From: Pseudohaliea rubra DSM 19751
GTDB lineage: Bacteria; Pseudomonadota; Gammaproteobacteria; Pseudomonadales; Halieaceae
Length of the DNA: 34,322 nt
Direction: 5' to 3'
Assembly (NCBI RefSeq): GCF_000764025.1
Contig: NZ_KN234776.1
Location: 1-34,322 of the forward strand
Below, piece by piece: positions 30,309-34,322 of this stretch. The translations under genes and the position numbers were made by a program. The stretch's first letter is position 1. Each line of letters opens with the position of its first letter. Below the pieces are notes generated by a model. It was not told where the DNA came from. It searched no databases and saw nothing but the letters and a program-made list of their open reading frames with translations.

Positions 30309-32426
30309 ATGCGCCAGACCCATCACCGTGCCTGCCACCTCTGCGAGGCCATTTGCGGCCTGCTCATCGAGACCGAGGACGAGCGCGTCGCCTCCATCAA
30401 GGGCGACCCCGACGACCCCCTGAGCCGCGGGCACATCTGCCCCAAGGCCATCGCCCTGCGCGATATCCACGAGGACCCGGACCGGCTGCGCCGGCCGGTG
30501 AAGAAGGTGCGCGACGGCGACGCGGTGCGCTGGGAGGAGATCAGCTGGGAGGAGGCGCTCGACAGCACCGCCGCGCGCCTGCTCGCCATCTACCGGGAGC
30601 ACGGCGTCGACGCCATCGGCATCTACATGGGCAACCCTACGGTCCACAACTACGGGATGATGACCCACCAGAACAACCTGTTCCGCTTTTTCCGCACAAA
30701 GAACCGCTTCTCCGCCACCTCCGTGGACCAGCTGCCGCACCACCTGGCCTCCCTGTGGCTGTTCGGGCACAAGTCGCTGTTCCCGATCCCGGACATCGAC
30801 CGCACGGACTACTTTCTTATGCTCGGCGCCAACCCGGTGGCCTCCAACGGCAGTATCTGGACGGTGCCGGACGTGCGCAGGCGCATCAAGGACCTCACCG
30901 CCCGGGGTGGCCGCCTGGTGGTCATCGACCCCCGGCGCACGGAGACCGCAGCGCTTGCCAGTGAGCACCACTTCATCCGGCCCGGCAGCGACGCCCTCTT
31001 CCTCGCCGCGCTCCTCAATACGTTGTTCGACGAGGCACTGGCCGACCCGCGGCAGCTCGCGCCCTTCGTCGACGGTCTGGACACCGTGGCGGCGGCCCTG
31101 GCGCCCTTTACCGCGGAGGCGGTCGCCGACAGCACGGGCATCGACGCCGGGACGATCCGCGCCATCGCGCGGGACTTTGCCGCGGCGGAGGCGGCGATCT
31201 GCTACGGGCGCATGGGCGTGTCCACCCAGGCCTTCGGCGCCCTGTGCCAGTGGCTCATCCAGGTGATGAATATCGCCACGGGCAACCTCGACCGGCCCGG
31301 CGGCTCCCTGTTCACCCTGCCGGCCATGGACCAGATCAGCAACATCGGTCCGGGCGGTTTCAATCGCCACCAGAGCCGGGTGCGCGGTCTGCCGGAGTTC
31401 GACCGGGAGCTGCCGGCGGCGGTGATGGCCGAGGAGATCACCACCCCCGGCGAGGGCCGGCTGCGCGCGCTGTTCACCGGCGCCGGCAACCCGGTGCTGT
31501 CGACGCCAAATGGCCGGGCGCTGGACGAAGCCCTGGGGCAGCTCGAGTTCATGGTCAGCCTGGACCCGTACCTCAACGAGACCACCCGGCACGCGGATAT
31601 CATCCTGCCGCCGACCTCCCCGCTCGAACACGATCACTACGACATCGGCTTCCACATCAACGCCATCCGCAACACGGCGCGCTACAGCGAAGCGGTGTTC
31701 GACAAACCCGAGGGGAGCCTGCACGACTGGGAGGTCTTCGCGGCCCTGGGCGAGCGCGTGGCCGCCGCCCTCGGCGAGGAGCCGCGAAAGCCCATGGCGC
31801 CGCACGAGATGGTCGATCTCGGCCTTCAATTCGGCCCCTACGGCAAGGACAGCGAGCACAGGCTGGATCTGGCAACGCTGAAGGCGAACCCCTCCGGGGT
31901 GGATCTGGGACCCCTGCAGCCACAGCTGCCGGGGCGCCTGTTCACGGCGGGCAAGCGCATCGACTGCGCCGTGCCCCTGCTCCTTGCAGATCTCGCGCGA
32001 CTGCGCGGGGCCCTCGACGGCGACAACGGCGGCCTGCGCCTCATCGGCCGGCGCCATGTGCGCGACAACAACAGCTGGATGCACAACTACCACCGGCTGG
32101 TGAAAGGCCGGGACCGCTGCACGCTCCTCGTGCACCCGGCGGACCTCGCCCGCCACGGCATCCGCGACGGCGATCGCGCCCGGCTCGCCTCGCGCACCGG
32201 CGAGCTCACGGTGACCGTGGAGGCCTCGGACAGCGTCATGCCCGGGGTGGTGAGTCTGCCCCACGGCTACGGCCACAATCGCGACGGTGTGCGCCTGGGC
32301 ACAGCCCGTGCCAAGGCCGGTGTATCGTGCAATGATATTACCGATGATCGCTGGCTGGATGCCCTCTCGGGCAACGCCGCCGTGAACGGGGTACCGGTGA
32401 CGCTCGCCGCGGCGCCTTTACCCTGA
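30309..32426 (+). CDS. Molybdopterin-dependent oxidoreductase (formate dehydrogenase/nitrate reductase superfamily)
   Basis: 705 residues, no Tat signal, so cytoplasmic. An N-terminal 4Fe-4S site (Cys9, Cys12, Cys16, Cys44) and HICPKA lead into the molybdopterin domain with YMGNPTVHNYG, DYFLMLGANPVASNGS, VVIDPRRTETA and ADIILPPTSPLEHDHYD. The C-terminal dinucleotide-binding domain contains SWMHNYHRLVKGRD and VSLPHGYGHNRDG. In the stretch where FdhF and NapA have Sec or Cys (FSATSVDQ, about 135-141) there is no Cys; Ser138 or Asp140 is the likely metal ligand. No partner subunits or cofactor genes are adjacent. Substrate unknown. ATG 30309 is preceded by GGGGAG. Confidence 0.9.
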   Translation: MRQTHHRACHLCEAICGLLIETEDERVASIKGDPDDPLSRGHICPKAIALRDIHEDPDRLRRPVKKVRDGDAVRWEEISWEEALDSTAARLLAIYREHGVDAIGIYMGNPTVHNYGMMTHQNNLFRFFRTKNRFSATSVDQLPHHLASLWLFGHKSLFPIPDIDRTDYFLMLGANPVASNGSIWTVPDVRRRIKDLTARGGRLVVIDPRRTETAALASEHHFIRPGSDALFLAALLNTLFDEALADPRQLAPFVDGLDTVAAALAPFTAEAVADSTGIDAGTIRAIARDFAAAEAAICYGRMGVSTQAFGALCQWLIQVMNIATGNLDRPGGSLFTLPAMDQISNIGPGGFNRHQSRVRGLPEFDRELPAAVMAEEITTPGEGRLRALFTGAGNPVLSTPNGRALDEALGQLEFMVSLDPYLNETTRHADIILPPTSPLEHDHYDIGFHINAIRNTARYSEAVFDKPEGSLHDWEVFAALGERVAAALGEEPRKPMAPHEMVDLGLQFGPYGKDSEHRLDLATLKANPSGVDLGPLQPQLPGRLFTAGKRIDCAVPLLLADLARLRGALDGDNGGLRLIGRRHVRDNNSWMHNYHRLVKGRDRCTLLVHPADLARHGIRDGDRARLASRTGELTVTVEASDSVMPGVVSLPHGYGHNRDGVRLGTARAKAGVSCNDITDDRWLDALSGNAAVNGVPVTLAAAPLP

Positions 32427-32466
32427 GCGCCGGTCGCCGCCCCGCAAGCGTCCCGAGGGAATTGCC

Positions 32467-33063
32467 ATGGAAGTGACGAGTATCGTGTTCTGGCTGGTGC
32501 TCCTGGCCCTGGTGATCTACGTCATCAGCATCTACAACACTCTGGTCAAGCTGAAGAACCGCTACCAGAACGCCTTTGCGCAGATCGAGGTGCAGCTCAA
32601 GCGGCGCTACGACCTGATTCCCAACCTGGTCGAGACCGCCAGGGGTTACATGGCCCACGAGCGCGAGACCCTGGATGCAGTCACCACGGCACGCAACGAG
32701 GCCGCGGCCCTGCTCAAGGCCCTCGGCGAGGGCGGCGGCAACGCGCCCGCGCTTGCCGACCTGGCGGGCGCAGAGAACGCCCTGCAGGGCGCCCTGGGCA
32801 AACTCAGCGTCACCATGGAAGCCTATCCGGACCTCAAGGCCAGCGACAATATGCAGCAGCTTTCCGAGGAGCTCACCAGCACGGAGAACCGCGTCGCCTT
32901 CGCGCGCCAGGGCTACAACGACTCGGTGATGGCCTACAACACCTACCGGCAGAGCTTCCCGCCGGTGCTGCTGGCGGCCACCTTCGGCCACCCCGCGGAC
33001 GCGGAGCTGCTGGAGTTCGACGACAGCCCGCAGCTCCGGGCGGCGCCGCGCGTCTCGTTCTAG
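32467..33063 (+). CDS. LemA family protein
   Basis: 198 residues. A single N-terminal membrane segment (about 5-22) is followed by YNTLVKLKNRYQNAFAQIEVQLKRRYDLIPNLVE, the LemA signature, a long helical coiled-coil region, and ENRVAFARQGYNDSVMAYNTYRQSFP near the C-terminus. LemA proteins are small membrane-anchored helical bundles of unknown biochemical role and often precede M48 peptidase genes, as here (40-base gap to the GTG of the next gene). GAGGGA lies upstream of the ATG. It starts 40 bases after the oxidoreductase stop, so it could share its transcript. Confidence 0.92.
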   Translation: MEVTSIVFWLVLLALVIYVISIYNTLVKLKNRYQNAFAQIEVQLKRRYDLIPNLVETARGYMAHERETLDAVTTARNEAAALLKALGEGGGNAPALADLAGAENALQGALGKLSVTMEAYPDLKASDNMQQLSEELTSTENRVAFARQGYNDSVMAYNTYRQSFPPVLLAATFGHPADAELLEFDDSPQLRAAPRVSF

Positions 33064-33103
33064 TGTTCCCGGCGCGCAGCTAGCGGACGGGGCGCCGACG
33101 CCG

Positions 33104-34322
33104 GTGGACTTTTTTGCCCAGCAGGACCTGGCCCGGCGCAACACGCGCCTGCTGGTGATCCTGTTCACCCTGGCCGTCATCGGCCTGGTGCTGCTGACCA
33201 ATGGGCTGGTGGCGGCCTTCCTGTTCTTTTCCCGGGACTACAACGTCTACGCCGGCAGCCGCGGCGGCTGGAGCGGTTTTCTGGAGCAGCTTGCCTGGGA
33301 CCGTTTCGGGGCCATCGGCCTGCTGGTGGTCGCCAGCATACTTCTGGTGTCCTTCGTCAAGTGGATGCAGCTGGCTGCCGGCGGCAAGGCCATCGCCGAG
33401 ACCCTCGGCGCCGAGAAGGTGCTGCCCCAGACCCGCGATGCCGATGAGCGCCGGGCCCTCAACATCGTGCAGGAAATCGCCCTGGCTGCAAGCATGCCGG
33501 TGCCCGACCTGTACCTGCTTAAGGACGAGCGCGGCATCAACGCCTTCGCGGCGGGCGTCACCCAGGCCGACGCGGTGATCGCCGTGACCACCGGTGCCCT
33601 GCACCACCTGAAGCGCAACGAGCTGCAGGGCGTTATCGGCCACGAGTTCTCGCACATCATGAACGGCGACATGCGCCTGAACGTGCGCCTCGCCGCCCTG
33701 CTCAAAGGCATTACGTTCCTCGGCGACGTGGGCTACCTGCTGCTGCGCGCGGGCACTAACCAGCGCCGGGCACGCAGCGGCGGCCGCGGCAGTAATAACA
33801 ACAGCGGCGCCGCGCTGCCCGTGCTCGGCCTGGGGCTGCTGGTGATCGGCTGGCTCGGCGGCACCTGCGCCGGCTTCATCAAGGCGGCCATCAGCCGGCA
33901 GAAAGAATTCCTCGCTGACGCCGGCGCGGTGCAGTTCACCCGCGACGCGGATGGCATTGCCGATGCCCTGAAGGTCATCGGGGGCTATGTGCCGGGCACC
34001 TTCGTGCACCGGGCCCGGGCCGCGGAGCTGTCGCACCTGTTCTTCGGCGCGGTCACCCACCGCCTCTGGCAGGGCTTTGCCACCCACCCGCCCCTGAGCG
34101 CGCGGATCCGCCGGCTCCAGCCCCGCTGGGACGGGCAGTACATCACCCGCAGGGTGCGCCACTACCCGAACAGCCGCATCGAGAGCGCCGACATGACTTT
34201 CGGCCCGGGTCGCGAAGCCCTCGTGGCCGCCGTCGCCGCCGTGGAGGCCGCCCGGGGCATGAGCGAGGGGCCGGGGCTGTCCCTGCCGGCAGCACCGGCG
34301 ACGCTGCCGTCGCTAGCGTGGC
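33104..34322 (+). CDS. M48 family membrane metallopeptidase (HtpX/Ste24-like), truncated by window end
   Basis: 406 codons are visible without a stop. The start is taken as GTG 33104 (VDFFAQQDLARRNTR), since M48 proteins paired with LemA begin with the same DFFxxQDxAR pattern and no other start lies in frame after the lemA stop. Two membrane segments (about 17-45 and 75-92) precede the peptidase domain. HEFSH at residues 180-184 binds zinc and EFLADAGAV further on supplies the third ligand. Two more membrane segments lie between them, with an Arg/Gly/Asn-rich loop. Likely a membrane-protein quality-control protease, with LemA as possible partner. Confidence 0.88.
   Translation, partial: MDFFAQQDLARRNTRLLVILFTLAVIGLVLLTNGLVAAFLFFSRDYNVYAGSRGGWSGFLEQLAWDRFGAIGLLVVASILLVSFVKWMQLAAGGKAIAETLGAEKVLPQTRDADERRALNIVQEIALAASMPVPDLYLLKDERGINAFAAGVTQADAVIAVTTGALHHLKRNELQGVIGHEFSHIMNGDMRLNVRLAALLKGITFLGDVGYLLLRAGTNQRRARSGGRGSNNNSGAALPVLGLGLLVIGWLGGTCAGFIKAAISRQKEFLADAGAVQFTRDADGIADALKVIGGYVPGTFVHRARAAELSHLFFGAVTHRLWQGFATHPPLSARIRRLQPRWDGQYITRRVRHYPNSRIESADMTFGPGREALVAAVAAVEAARGMSEGPGLSLPAAPATLPSLAW

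Noticed and set aside
28877-32276. Long open frames antisense to the ATP-grasp and molybdopterin genes
   Set aside because: Same GC-driven shadow effect; the sense strands carry unmistakable conserved motifs.

Overview
This is a GC-rich (roughly two thirds G+C by eye) chromosomal segment, most likely from a free-living gammaproteobacterium. The evidence is the gene order rlmB-rpsF-rpsR-(DUF2232 gene)-rplI-dnaB, rnr next to rlmB, a RadA and an NADP-type GdhA of enterobacterial length, and a tRNA-Leu used as an integration site. A lineage near the Chromatiales/Ectothiorhodospiraceae is a guess from overall character only.

Layout. 1-5091: the start of a 2-oxoglutarate/Fe(II)-type oxygenase gene translationally coupled to an MFS transporter, a small PilZ (c-di-GMP receptor) protein, glutamate dehydrogenase gdhA and the recombination ATPase radA. 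5198-8480: a protein with three tandem DnaT-type domains and a lambda-P-like protein, convergent with the replicative helicase gene dnaB; together they look like a chromosomal helicase-loading module. 8769-14548: a leftward block rnr-rlmB-rpsF-rpsR-DUF2232-rplI, with a probable internal promoter and a foldable leader before rpsF.

14663-17226: tRNA-Leu(CAG) followed by a 2.5-kb, AT-richer genomic islet bounded by a 27-bp direct repeat of the tRNA 3' end. The islet holds a HipB-like repressor and HipA-like kinase toxin with duplicated operators, a gene fragment and hairpins, but no integrase. Matching 11-bp-period repeats sit at both ends, suggesting a non-autonomous or decayed tRNA-integrating element.

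17340-24975: a signalling locus. An outer-membrane beta-barrel protein and an orphan Hpt protein face a large hybrid kinase (PAS-HK-REC-REC-Hpt). Upstream of that kinase lies a translationally coupled pair: a YfiR-family periplasmic protein and a hybrid kinase with a probable CHASE8-like periplasmic sensor domain. No DNA-binding response regulator or diguanylate cyclase is present, so the output is unknown.

25234-34322: an AhpD/CMD-family protein, then an Anbu (proteasome-like peptidase) gene convergent with a tightly coupled operon of circularly permuted ATP-grasp, alpha-E protein and zinc metallopeptidase. This resembles the predicted peptide-ligation/peptidase systems associated with Anbu. 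Next come a single-subunit-type molybdopterin oxidoreductase without a Cys/Sec metal ligand, and a LemA / M48 membrane peptidase pair; the last gene runs off the window.
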